A DNA stretch of 64,000 nucleotides from the NCBI RefSeq assembly GCF_041435195.1, contig NZ_CP108106.1, positions 5,118,501 through 5,182,500 of the forward strand, given 5' to 3'. This document shows positions 7,266 through 16,400 of the stretch, piece by piece. Position 1 is the stretch's first letter. Each line of letters begins with the position of its first letter. The notes beneath the pieces were generated by a model, which was not told where the DNA came from, searched no databases, and was given only the letters and a program-made list of their open reading frames with translations. Source of the DNA: Streptomyces sp. NBC_00224 (GTDB lineage: Bacteria > Actinomycetota > Actinomycetes > Streptomycetales > Streptomycetaceae). The translations under genes were made by a program, and so were the position numbers.

Positions 7266-7472
7266 ATGTCTGAAACTGGAATGAGCGGCAAGGATCGCCG
7301 AAAGATCTGGATAAAGCTAATTGTCGTTGTCGGCGCTGTGGCGCTCGCCGTCATCGCCATCTTCAAGGTGACGCCCAATCATGTCGGGCGGGATAATAAT
7401 AACTGCCACAGCTCGGTCTGTGGTGACCACAATAAAGATAATAAGATTCAGGGCCCGGAGACCGCGAAATGA
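7266..7472 (+). CDS. small single-pass membrane protein with external CxxSVCGDxN motif
   Basis: The 68-residue protein has a basic N-terminus, one membrane helix (about residues 16-34) and a short polar tail predicted to face outside. The tail carries C-H-S-S-V-C-G-D-H-N. The next gene's lipoprotein carries the same pattern (C-V-G-S-A-C-G-D-G-N) just after its lipid-anchored Cys. The ATG at 7266 has a G-rich site upstream, and the stop overlaps the next start (ATGA). Base composition is clearly A/T-richer than the surroundings, suggesting transfer. No family is recognised. Confidence 0.65.
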   Translation: MSETGMSGKDRRKIWIKLIVVVGAVALAVIAIFKVTPNHVGRDNNNCHSSVCGDHNKDNKIQGPETAK

Positions 7473-8146
7473 GCGTGCCCAGTAGAGTTCGCTTTTTCGG
7501 CATAACGTGGCTCACCTGCTGCGTGGTCGCGCTATCCCTAGTTGGTGGCTGTACCAACAACTCGCATAACAAGAAATATGATTGCGTGGGGTCGGCGTGC
7601 GGTGACGGCAATATGGGCAATACGAGCGGGATGTCCGGTTCAATTGGTGGTGAATCGTCCAGCGGTGGGTCGGTAAAAGCCAGCCCTCGCGGCGTGCCGA
7701 CTGGCGGTAGCGGCAGCGCTGGCGGGGCATCTGTGGGTGGCAGTGCTGGCGGGGTGTCCCACGGCGGCGGAGTTGGAGGAATGGGTGCTAAGGAAAACCC
7801 TGCCTACCAAATTAAGATTTCCCACAACCATTATGTGGACGTGGATGAGGGGGCGCAGGCTAGTGAAGTCGATCGCGATACCGACTTCTATTTCTTCTCT
7901 GGTATCTTTAGATTCTCGAAGCCGGTCGAAATGGGGGTTATTGATGGATCCGATGTTCCCAGGTGCTCAACTCGATCGGAACGCAAGGGCGAGACTCTCG
8001 ATCTCCGGTACGTCGAAAAGAGTCAAAGCCTATGCATCCTGACCGGCGAAGGTAGATGGACACTGGCAACGATTAAAGCCGTCGAAGAGCCTCCCGTGGG
8101 GTTCGTTGATGGTGGTTCAGTTACGCTTCGCATCGACTTCCTGTAG
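7469..8146 (+). CDS. putative lipoprotein with Gly/Ser-rich linker
   Basis: The 225-residue protein has a signal peptide ending in lipobox L-V-G-G-C. A C-V-G-S-A-C-G-D-G-N motif follows, and then about 60 residues of Gly/Ser-rich linker (many G-G-S and G-G-V units). A C-terminal domain of about 120 residues has two further Cys (in P-R-C-S and L-C-I-L) and a predicted beta-rich fold. It is probably an extracellular lipid-anchored domain on a flexible stalk. It is translationally coupled to the membrane protein upstream. Function is unknown. Codon use is A/T-richer than its neighbours. Confidence 0.65.
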   Translation: MSVPSRVRFFGITWLTCCVVALSLVGGCTNNSHNKKYDCVGSACGDGNMGNTSGMSGSIGGESSSGGSVKASPRGVPTGGSGSAGGASVGGSAGGVSHGGGVGGMGAKENPAYQIKISHNHYVDVDEGAQASEVDRDTDFYFFSGIFRFSKPVEMGVIDGSDVPRCSTRSERKGETLDLRYVEKSQSLCILTGEGRWTLATIKAVEEPPVGFVDGGSVTLRIDFL

Positions 8147-8291
8147 AACTGCTTGAGATTGGGCTTTTGGGGTAATATGTCGAGGCCGCTGACCTCTGAG
8201 TGTCGTGTCTCTCATTTCACTCAACAGGCAGGACTCTCCGGACAAGTCATTCTCACCCCAGAGCGTAGTTGATTTGGGACCTGGCGTCTGA

Positions 8292-9215
8292 TCAGGGAAG
8301 AGTCTCTGCGTCGACCCTGGAGAACACCAAGTCACTCTCCGAGGCGACTGCTTCGCGCCAGCGAATCGGCGCTAAGGCGGGACCACTGAGCGCGGCCGGG
8401 TAGGACTCCGGGGCGTAGTCATTGGCGAGACGGTATGTGTGAAACCCGTGCTCCTGCATGGTCGCAAGCAGCTCGGTGACGTCGTCGCCGAGCTGCTGCA
8501 TGCGTTGGGGGGTCACCTCGACGGTGATCTCCGCATCCGGCCGCAGCTTGCCGAGCATGGGGGCCAGGCCCCGGACGACGGATCCCTCCGCACCCTCAAC
8601 GTCGATCTTGATCACGCGAGCGTTGGCGATCTCCGTCGGGGCGAGGATCTCGGGCAGAGGATGCGCCTCGACCTCGAATGTGGACTCCGCCGGCCCCTCG
8701 TACGGGACGCTGCTCGTAGCGCCCATGTTCCGCGAGCTGGCCAGGATGAACTTCAGCATCTGGCTGCGGTCGGAGACCGCGGAGTTGACCGCACGGATGT
8801 TGCCGCAGCCGTTGAGCTTGGCATGTCGGAGCACTCGGCGGTGGAAGGTGGGCGATGCCTCTATGGCCACCACGCGACCCGTCTCACCGACAAGACGCGA
8901 GGCCAGCACGCCGTAGTAACCGATGTTGGAGCCGACGTCTATGAAGGTGTCCCCGGGGCGTAGCCGTCGCTGCAACCACCGCGTCATGTGCGGTTCCCAG
9001 ATGCCGTACATGTACAAGTACCGCTGGATGAGGTCCGTCGTGTCGACGGCGAAACTCGCACCGAAGCGGGTGCGGACCACGCGCTGACGGGGGTGATCCC
9101 GTAGGCGTGGGTTCAGGTAGTGCGCAGAGAGCGGAGCCTTGCCGAGTGCCGTGGGGGCGTGGCGCACGTAGCCGCGCCCCATGGTGACCAAAGCCTCTGA
9201 CACGGGATTGCTCAT
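8292..9215 (-). CDS. FkbM-family SAM-dependent methyltransferase
   Basis: The 307-residue protein has the SAM-binding motif D-V-G-S-N-I-G-Y-Y-G (motif I), an acidic V-V-A-I-E-A-S-P at the end of strand 2, and the FkbM-typical V-I-K-I-D-V-E-G-A-E. The family methylates hydroxyls of polyketides, sugars or lipids. The N-terminal 75 residues precede the Rossmann domain. No polyketide or sugar cluster is adjacent, so the substrate cannot be named. It lies downstream of the amidohydrolase on the same strand with a hairpin between them. Confidence 0.8.
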   Translation of the reverse strand: MSNPVSEALVTMGRGYVRHAPTALGKAPLSAHYLNPRLRDHPRQRVVRTRFGASFAVDTTDLIQRYLYMYGIWEPHMTRWLQRRLRPGDTFIDVGSNIGYYGVLASRLVGETGRVVAIEASPTFHRRVLRHAKLNGCGNIRAVNSAVSDRSQMLKFILASSRNMGATSSVPYEGPAESTFEVEAHPLPEILAPTEIANARVIKIDVEGAEGSVVRGLAPMLGKLRPDAEITVEVTPQRMQQLGDDVTELLATMQEHGFHTYRLANDYAPESYPAALSGPALAPIRWREAVASESDLVFSRVDAETLP

Positions 9216-9250
9216 GCGTCCACCTCTCCGCAGGTCTCACCTGAACCGTA

Positions 9251-9278
9251 ACGCTGGGAGCGTGCATGCCCCCAGCGT
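9251..9278 (-). terminator. possible hairpin terminator after amidohydrolase
   Basis: ACGCTGGG (9251-9258) pairs with CCCAGCGT (9271-9278) around a 12-base loop. It lies between the amidohydrolase stop and the methyltransferase start. There is no T run. Confidence 0.45.
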
Positions 9279-9302
9279 CCGACTGCGGCGATACCCGAGG
9301 CA

Positions 9303-10541
9303 TCAGGCGGGCGACCCGACCCTCCGCTCCCGATCAAACGGAAGATCCAGCATGCGGATGGCGTTCCCGCGCAGGAGCTTGTACGCCACCTCCTCCGGGA
9401 GTCCTGCGACGTGGTCCTCTGCCACCAACTTCGTGTGCGGCCATGTCGAGTCGACGTGGGGGTAGTCGGTCTCGAAGGTGGCGTTGTCGACTCCGACTGT
9501 CTTGATCGAGGCGATGCCGTGTTTGTCGCGGAAGAAGCAGCAGAAGATCTGGCGGTAGTAGTACGTGGAGGGAGGTTCGGGGATGAGGTCGCGGACCCCG
9601 CCCCAGGCGCGGTGCTCCTCCCACACGTCGTCGGCGCGCTCCAGGGCGTACGGGATCCAGCCCATCTGGCCCTCGGAGTACGCGAGTTTCAGGCGCGGGA
9701 ACTTCACGAGAACGCCGCTGAAGAGGAAGTCCATCATCGACGCCATGGCGTTGTTGAAGCTGAGCGAGGCCTGCACGGCGGGCGGGGCGTCGGGGGAGGC
9801 GGCGGGCATCTGGCTGCTGCTGCCGATGTGCATGTTGACGACTGTGCCCGTCTCTTCGCAGACCGCGAAGAACGGGTCCCAGTAGCCGGAGTGAATCGAG
9901 GGAAGCCCCAGATAGGTGGGGATCTCGGAGAATGTCACCGCCCGCACCCCGCGTGCCGCGTTACGCCGGATCTCCGCGACGGCGAGGTCGATGTCCCACA
10001 GCGGGATGAGACAGAGCGGGATCAGGCGCCCCCCACTGTCCCCGCACCACTCCTCGACCATCCAGTCGTTGTACGCCCGCACACAAGCCAGCGCGACCTC
10101 CTTGTCCTTGGCCTCAGCGAACGTCTGCCCACAGAACCGCGGGAAGGTCGGGAAGCAGAGGCTCGCCTCGACATGGTTCATGTCCATGTCGGCGAGCCGC
10201 GCCTTCGGATCCCAACATCCCCGCCGCATCTCCTCCCGCGTGATGCCGTCGAGCGTCATCTCGTCCCGGGAGAACCCGACGGCAGCGATGATCCGCTTGT
10301 ACGGGAAGAGCAGCCCCTCGTACTCCCACCAGTCGGTGATCTGGCCCGCAGGGTCCGTGGTGAACCGGTACTTCCCGCCGACGTACGCCAGGTCCCCGAT
10401 GCCGGCGGTGAAGGGCTTCGGGCCCTTGTCGCGGTACTTGCTGGGGAGCCAGGTCTCGAAGAGGTGGGCCGGTTCGATCACGTGATCGTCCACGCTGATG
10501 ACCCTGGGGACGTCCCTGATGCCTTTGCCGCCGTTGACCAC
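9303..10541 (-). CDS. amidohydrolase-2 (ACMSD-like) family metal-dependent hydrolase
   Basis: The 412-residue protein belongs to the amidohydrolase_2 group that includes aminocarboxymuconate-semialdehyde decarboxylase. It opens with V-I-S-V-D-D-H-V-I-E-P, where D-x-H replaces the classical H-x-H, as in many actinobacterial members. The C-terminal E-T-D-Y-P-H-V-D-S-T-W-P segment supplies the late Asp/His. The GTG at 10541 has AGGGGG upstream. The gene is divergent from a DoxX-like gene, and a 15-bp sequence is repeated between them. Role in degradation of an aromatic or acyl compound is likely but unproven. Confidence 0.8.
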   Translation of the reverse strand: MVNGGKGIRDVPRVISVDDHVIEPAHLFETWLPSKYRDKGPKPFTAGIGDLAYVGGKYRFTTDPAGQITDWWEYEGLLFPYKRIIAAVGFSRDEMTLDGITREEMRRGCWDPKARLADMDMNHVEASLCFPTFPRFCGQTFAEAKDKEVALACVRAYNDWMVEEWCGDSGGRLIPLCLIPLWDIDLAVAEIRRNAARGVRAVTFSEIPTYLGLPSIHSGYWDPFFAVCEETGTVVNMHIGSSSQMPAASPDAPPAVQASLSFNNAMASMMDFLFSGVLVKFPRLKLAYSEGQMGWIPYALERADDVWEEHRAWGGVRDLIPEPPSTYYYRQIFCCFFRDKHGIASIKTVGVDNATFETDYPHVDSTWPHTKLVAEDHVAGLPEEVAYKLLRGNAIRMLDLPFDRERRVGSPA

Positions 10542-10583
10542 GTCGTTTACCCCCTGCTGCCTGCTGGTTCAACCGACTCGAAT

Positions 10584-10695
10584 CTGACGATCCATCAGAT
10601 TGAGGCTAGGGGGTCACTCGTGAGGCGGCAAGGAGCAGTGTGAGCCGGACCCTTGCGCGACCGACCGACTTCACGGTCAACTGACGATCCATCAG
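10584..10695. promoter_or_regulatory. repeated operator CTGACGATCCATCAG (two exact copies)
   Basis: CTGACGATCCATCAG occurs at 10584-10598 and again at 10681-10695, 97 bp apart. The first copy extends to ATCTGA-N7-TCAGAT, a palindrome with 6-bp arms. Each copy lies close to one of the two divergent starts (10541 leftward, 10720 rightward). One dimeric regulator, perhaps TetR-type, could repress both genes. No regulator gene is adjacent. Confidence 0.65.
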
Positions 10696-10719
10696 GTGGG
10701 CCCAAGGGAGGGAGATGCC

Positions 10720-11169
10720 GTGGAGACGATCTGGCTCAGCGGAGCGGAGTGGTTCGCGGTCCTGCGGATCGGTCTCGGCCTGTGGTGGCTGGAGAGCTGG
10801 CGTCACAAGGACAAGAAGACGTGGTTCGCCGGCGGGGGCATCACCTGGGCCGCGGGAATCGCGGAGGGGCACCGCTGGCCGTTCGTGCGGCACGGCTTCG
10901 ACCTGGTGGTGAAGCCCCGCCCCAAACTGATGGCGTACGTCGTCGCCTACGCGGAACTGGCCCTCGGCCTCGGCTTGATCTTCGGCTTCCTGACGCCGAT
11001 CGCGCTCGTGGGCGGGTTGCTGCTGAACCTCATCTACTTCGTGCTCATGATCCACGACTGGGCGGAGCAGGGTCAGAACCTGATGATGGCGCTCATATCG
11101 GTGGGCGCGCTGTTTGCCGTGTGCTGGCAGAGCTGGTCCGTCGACGACGCCCTGGGGCTGTTTTCGTAG
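10720..11169 (+). CDS. DoxX-family integral membrane protein
   Basis: The 149-residue protein has about four membrane helices: around L-R-I-G-L-G-L-W-W-L, A-Y-A-E-L-A-L-G-L-G-L-I-F-G-F-L, V-G-G-L-L-L-N-L-I-Y-F-V-L, and a C-terminal one. This is the DoxX/SURF4 layout. The GTG at 10720 follows GGGAGGGAG. DoxX proteins are small membrane subunits tied to redox or thiol stress, though their function is loosely defined. The shared operator with the divergent amidohydrolase suggests a common inducer. Confidence 0.75.
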   Translation: METIWLSGAEWFAVLRIGLGLWWLESWRHKDKKTWFAGGGITWAAGIAEGHRWPFVRHGFDLVVKPRPKLMAYVVAYAELALGLGLIFGFLTPIALVGGLLLNLIYFVLMIHDWAEQGQNLMMALISVGALFAVCWQSWSVDDALGLFS

Positions 11170-11208
11170 CGCCGCGCCAGCTGACCGATCAGCGCAACAC
11201 AGAAGCAC

Positions 11209-11242
11209 CGATGGCGCGGGCTCCCGTGAGCCCGCGCCATCG
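11209..11242 (+). terminator. strong hairpin after DoxX gene
   Basis: A perfect 15-bp stem, CGATGGCGCGGGCTC with its complement, encloses loop CCGT. It has no T run, like many Streptomyces terminators. The following 220 bp to 11461 show no gene. Confidence 0.8.
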
Positions 11243-11461
11243 ACGTGCCGCAACGCCTCCTGTGGTGTGTTCCGTTGGACTGCGATGACCTCTCGGTGCC
11301 CCGGGGTTCGCTCAGATCCGCCAGTAGCCCGCGCGAACCGCAGATCCTGCGCCACGCTGGGCACTGCCTCGGCCAACGGCCGTAGCCCGCCGAGCCCTTC
11401 ACTCGTGGGCCCTCCTAAGATCCCCTAGACATCTACATGTCTGCCGCGTCTGGGGGATGCA

Positions 11462-12025
11462 GTGGGGGCCGTCGAGCAGCTTGTCACCGTTGCTGCCGTG
11501 ATGCTGGGCGCAGGGACCACGTACCTGACGAACCACGCGATGGAGCGGAGCCGCAACCGCTACCAGCTGCTGACCAGGTGGGACGACAAGAAGATCGACG
11601 CCTACGCCAACTACGTCGACGCGGTGAAGGCGAAGATCGCCATGGCCGTTCGGCTCTACGAGTTCAGGGAGGGCTTGCGCCAGGAGGAGAGGACGGAGCG
11701 CGAGCTCCGCGACGACCTGGCGGACGCCTCGCTCACTTGGGGGCGCAGTTTTGAGCGGGTCATGTTGCTCGGCGGGGACGATGCGATCGAGGCGGCGCAC
11801 GAGCTGAACGTCGTACTTGCAGAGATCGATTGGCAGGCCACGGGGAAGGTAGCCGGCAGCCTGGACGAATGGCGCCAGCGGCACCGGGGTGCGTTCCGCG
11901 TCATCAATGCCTTCCACGAAGCGGCGCGGGAAGACCTCGGTATCCAGGGGAGGGTGACGGGCGCGAACCACCCCGAGCGCGATCTCCTGCTGCCGTCTGC
12001 CCGCCGTGAGGACGACACTTCCTGA
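11462..12025 (+). CDS. hypothetical membrane-anchored helical protein
   Basis: The 187-residue protein has one N-terminal hydrophobic helix (V-T-V-A-A-V-M-L-G-A-G-T-T-Y-L) followed by a charged, mostly helical cytosolic part (R-Y-Q-L-L-T-R-W-D-D-K-K-I-D-A-Y-A-N-Y-V). The layout fits a membrane-tethered helical bundle. The GTG at 11462 is preceded by GGGGGAT. I do not recognise a family. It stands alone between the DoxX terminator and an Ala-rich hypothetical gene. Confidence 0.6.
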   Translation: MGAVEQLVTVAAVMLGAGTTYLTNHAMERSRNRYQLLTRWDDKKIDAYANYVDAVKAKIAMAVRLYEFREGLRQEERTERELRDDLADASLTWGRSFERVMLLGGDDAIEAAHELNVVLAEIDWQATGKVAGSLDEWRQRHRGAFRVINAFHEAAREDLGIQGRVTGANHPERDLLLPSARREDDTS

Positions 12026-12143
12026 CCGGATTCAAGGCTGCACTGGTTTGTTGGCGCTGGACCTGTCACCCTGCCGCACAGCCGTTGCCTGGGGCGAACA
12101 ACGGTGCTTGATCACCGTGGTCCGGGAAGACAGGGAGATGGCG

Positions 12144-12647
12144 ATGAGCGAACCCACTGGCGCTGAGCAGCTGGCCACCTCGCAGGCCGAGATCGGCTCG
12201 GCCTCAGCAGCTGTACTCAGGGAGGTGCACGCTGCACGTGGCCGAAAGGCCTTGGCCCGTGCCGCGGCTGCGTGCCGCTACGCCGGCATCGAAGAGCATG
12301 ACGCCCAAGCCGTGCCCAGAAATCCTGCCGCGAAGGCAGCGAATGCCCTCCGTCTGTCCGCTCAGGTGCTTGCGGAGCTGGACCACGCGCCTCTGGACCC
12401 GGCAGCGGACGCCCGCTGCGCGAGGAACGCTGCTGCCGCCGCTGCTATCGCTGCTCAGGTAGCTCGTGACCACGGTGGCGTGACTGAGCCCTCCGCCGCC
12501 GCGTACCGAGCGGCACTGAAGGCGTCTCAGGCTGCCATGCAGGCTGCGGGTAGCGAGGGTATGGGCAGGAATGAAGACTTGAATGCCGACGCGGACGCGG
12601 CCGAAATTGCTGCGTCACTTGCTGCTCAATCGGCAGGCTGGATCTAG
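12144..12647 (+). CDS. Ala-rich helical hypothetical protein
   Basis: The 167-residue protein is very rich in Ala with spaced charges (A-R-A-A-A-A-C-R-Y and A-A-A-A-A-I-A-A-Q-V-A-R), implying long helices. The ATG at 12144 has GGGAG 6 bases upstream; the longer frame to 12006 is not supported. No domain is recognised and codon bias is weaker than in core genes. Treat as probable. Confidence 0.45.
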   Translation: MSEPTGAEQLATSQAEIGSASAAVLREVHAARGRKALARAAAACRYAGIEEHDAQAVPRNPAAKAANALRLSAQVLAELDHAPLDPAADARCARNAAAAAAIAAQVARDHGGVTEPSAAAYRAALKASQAAMQAAGSEGMGRNEDLNADADAAEIAASLAAQSAGWI

Positions 12648-13441
12648 AGGCGGAAGGCGAACGGCCTCGACCTGAGTGCAGCGGTTTCCATCCGAGCGCA
12701 ACGCACCAAGGGTTTCGAGAGTGCGGGCGCAGCGCTTGGACGCCGATCTCAGGTTCATCTCATGTTCCACTCCCCGCCTACTCCCCAGGCGACTCGGAGA
12801 AGGAATCAGGCCGGGCTTCCTGAGAAGAAAACCGGGACTGATCTGGAAATCCCACCCCCCGGGGAGCGGCGCACCAGCGAGACCGTACGAGAGCCCGGTC
12901 CGAGGGTCGGAGCACCTCGGCGCGCCCGGCGAACGCCAAAGAGGCCGCTCCCTGAGAGAACGACCTCTTCCGCATCGGCTGCCGTCAGCCCCCCTGTAGC
13001 CGACCGAAGCATTCACGGCTGACCGCATGGGTCCGGCGCCAGTCCCTCCCCTGTTGGGACCGGTGCCGGACCACACGGTCGGCGTCGATCCGCGCCGGTG
13101 TGGCGCGGATCAAGGGATGCCGGACCCGTGGTTGACGCACCAGCCGTCCGCATACGGCTGGCTCCACGGATCCCTCAAGCTCACTCGGCGAGGCCGTCGC
13201 CGTCGTCTCGTGACTCCGAATCGAAGCTGACCGAGAACATGCGGCATCATGAGCTGTCTCTTCGCGCGCCGGGCTGGTGGCCTGTCTGGGCGTCGCCCGG
13301 CTGATGCGCTACTGCGTCGAGATCCTGCCAGCTGCGGCTCCCACCGAGGAGGCCCTGGCATCGAGTCCACGGCTTAACCGCAGGTCAGCCATATAGGGTC
13401 AGTTTTCCGGTCCGGATGTTCAGGCGCGGGGGAAGTAAGGA
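12648..13441. other. 794-bp interval with no supported gene
   Basis: Short frames exist on both strands but none has a plausible ribosome site with a recognisable protein. It must contain the promoter of the large STAND gene starting at 13442. No clear operator, hairpin or mobile-element remnant was seen. Confidence 0.5.
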
Positions 13442-16400
13442 GTGGAGACCTTGAGTTCCGACTCAGGGGCACGCACAGCCTTCGCGGAACGTCTCGCGCT
13501 GCTGTACACGGAGGCCGGCAACCCTCCCCTCAAGCGCGTGGCCGAGGCCGTCGTCCGGCTTCAGCGTGTCGACGAGCGAGGGCGGCCCGTGCGGGTGTCC
13601 GCTCAGCGGATCAGCGACTGGCGACGGGCCCGGAATGTGCCTGCCCAGTTCGCCGCCCTCGCAGTGGTCCTGCACGTCCTGATTCCCGAAGCGCGGCGCT
13701 CGCGGCCCGCGCCCGTCTCCACGGGCCTGTACGACCTGGCGCAGTGGCAGCGGCTGTGGGAGCGCGCGGTTGCCGACCCGGTCGGCGATCGCCCCGCGTC
13801 GCCCGTGGACGAGGACGAACGATCCGCGGGCGAATCCGGGGCCGTGCCCGGTGGCGTCTGCCCCTACCGAGGCCTGGCTTCGTACCGTCAGCAAGACGCC
13901 CGGTGGTTCTTCGGCCGGGAGCGGAGCAGGGACGCCCTCGTCGCTCAGCTCCGCGCGGCGGAGAAGACGGGCGGCCTGGTCATGCTCGTGGGCGCCTCGG
14001 GAGCGGGAAAGTCCTCCCTGCTGAACGCCGGGCTGGTGCCCGCGTTGCAGAACGGTTTGCAGAACGGCTCACCGGGCGACGGCGACGAGAACAGTCCGGC
14101 GCGGGAGGTCCTTCAGCTCGTACCGGGCAGCGATCCTCTCGCAGAACTGACCCAGCGGATCCCCGAGCTCGCGGCCGTCATCTCTGCCACGGAGGAGCCA
14201 GCCGCAGCGGAGCCCGGCACTCCGCAGTTCACGCACGCGGTGAGGAACGCCGTCACCGCATGGGCCCAACGCGAGACCCCTTCCCCCGCCCCACCTGTCC
14301 TCATCGTGGACCAGTTCGAGGAGACCTTCACCCTCTGCTCCGACGAGGCGAACCGGCGTACGTTCATCCAGCTCCTCCACGCCGCCTCCACGCCTTCCCC
14401 CAAGCTCTCGACTCCGGTCGAGCAGGGGGGACCCCCATCCTCGGATGACCCGGCCCCCATGCTCGTCGTCCTCGGCATACGCGCCGACTTCTACGAGCGG
14501 TGCCTCGGGTATCCCGAGCTGGCCGACGCGCTGCAGCACCGGCACATGGTGCTCGGGCCGCTGACCACCGCTGAGCTGCGCGAAGCGGTGACCGGCCCGG
14601 CCAAGGCCGTGGGTATGGAACTCGAACCGGGACTGGCGGAGCTGATCGTCCGGGAAGTGAGCGCCGACGGCCCCGGCGGGGTGCACGACGCCGGGGCGCT
14701 GCCGCTCCTCTCCCACGCCCTCCTCGCCACCTGGCAGCGACGGAAGGCGGGCAGGCTGACGCTGGCCGGCTACCGCGCGGCGGGCGGAATCCAGGGAGCG
14801 GTGGCGGCGACCGCCGAGCGCGCCTGGTCGAGCCTCGACCCGGCGGCCCGTACGGCCGCGAGACTGCTCCTGCTCAGGCTGGTCAGACTGAGCGAGGACA
14901 CCCAGGCCACCCGTAGGCGGGGGACGCGGCGCCAACTGGCGGAGGAGTCGACGGACCCCGGCAGGACGGAGGAATCGCTCGAAGCGCTCGTTCGCGCCCG
15001 ATTGGTGACACTCGACGCGGAGACCGTGGAGATCACCCATGAAGCGCTGCTCCACGCCTGGCCACGCCTGCGCGACTGGATCGACGAGGACAGAAGCGAC
15101 AATCTGTTGCGCCAGCGGCTGGAGGAGGATGGGCGGGCCTGGGAGGGCTCGAAGCGCGATGCCTCGCTGCTCTATCGGGGTTCTCGTCTGGAACAGGCCC
15201 ACACCTGGGCAAAGTCTGCCGGCGACACCTTCCTGACCCGGAGCGCCGTGGAATTCCTGGCCGCTTCGGTCAGGCTGCGCAAGCGCACGGTCTGGATCAG
15301 CCGCAGTGCGATATCGGCTCTGGTCGTCCTGGCGATACTGGCTGTCTGTGCGGCGTGGGTCGCACGGGAGCAGCGGGACGACGCCGTGTTCGAGCAGGTG
15401 GTCGCCGAAGCCGATCGCGCCCAGCACACGGACCCGTCGCTGTCCGCTCAGCTCGCCTTGGTGGCACACAATCTGCGGCCTCACGACGAGGGTACGAAGA
15501 ACCGGCTGATCTCGATCGTGAACGCTCCGCTGGCCACTCCGCTCCTCGGCCACACCGGAGCCGTCTACCTCACCTCGTTCAGCCCGAACGGTCGGATCCT
15601 GGCCACCGCCAGCTACGACCGGACCGTTCGGCTGTGGGACGTGGCGGATCCGGCTCAGCCCAAGCAGCTGGGCACACCCCTCACCGGCCACACGAGCTGG
15701 GTGAGCAGCGCGGTCTTCAGCCCGGACGGCAGCACCCTCGCCAGCGCTTCGGACGACGGCACGATCCGGCTGTGGGACGTACGGAATCCGAGCCGCCCGC
15801 AGCCGCTCGGTGCTCCCTTGACCGGGCATGACGGCACGATCTACCTCCTCGCCTTCAGGCCGGACGGACACACGCTGGCCTCCGCCGGTGAAGATCACAC
15901 CGTGCGTCTGTGGGACGTGGCCGACCCGCGTCGGCCGAACGTCCTCGGCGTCCTGACCGGCCACACCGCCGCCGCACGCTGCGTGGCGTTCAGCCCTGAC
16001 GGGCGGACGCTGGCAGCGGGTGGCGACGACGGCTCGATCAAGCTGTGGGACACAGCGGATCCGCTCAGGCCGGTGCCGATCGACACGAGGCTGACCGGCC
16101 ACACGGGCACGGTGCACTCCGTGGCCTTCAGTCCCGACGGCCGCACCCTCGCCAGCGGCGGCGCGGACGACACCATCCGGCTCTGGAACGTGGCCGACCC
16201 ACGTCGCGCGGCACCGCTCGGCACACCGCTCACCGGCCACACCGGTCCCATCTGGTCGGTGGCCTTCAGCCCCGATGGAGCCAAGCTCGGCGCCGCCAGC
16301 GCGGACAGCACGGCGAGCCTGTGGAACGTCAGCGATCCCGCGTACCCGTCACAGGTCGGCGAGCCTCTCGCGGGCAGCAGCGGCGAGATGTACGCCCTGG

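Noticed and set aside
9411..10643. A 410-codon plus-strand frame opposite the amidohydrolase
   Set aside because: The amidohydrolase has conserved motifs and a ribosome site; the opposite frame does not.
11243..11461. Minus-strand frame with Arg/Glu-rich sequence after the DoxX terminator
   Set aside because: It lacks a start signal and family resemblance and overlaps the terminator hairpin.
12648..13441. Possible transposase or small-gene remnant before the STAND gene
   Set aside because: Short frames in both strands lack ribosome sites and recognisable motifs.
14069..16240. A 723-codon minus-strand frame inside the STAND/WD40 gene
   Set aside because: It repeats with the WD40 periodicity and is explained by the opposite strand; no start or family match.
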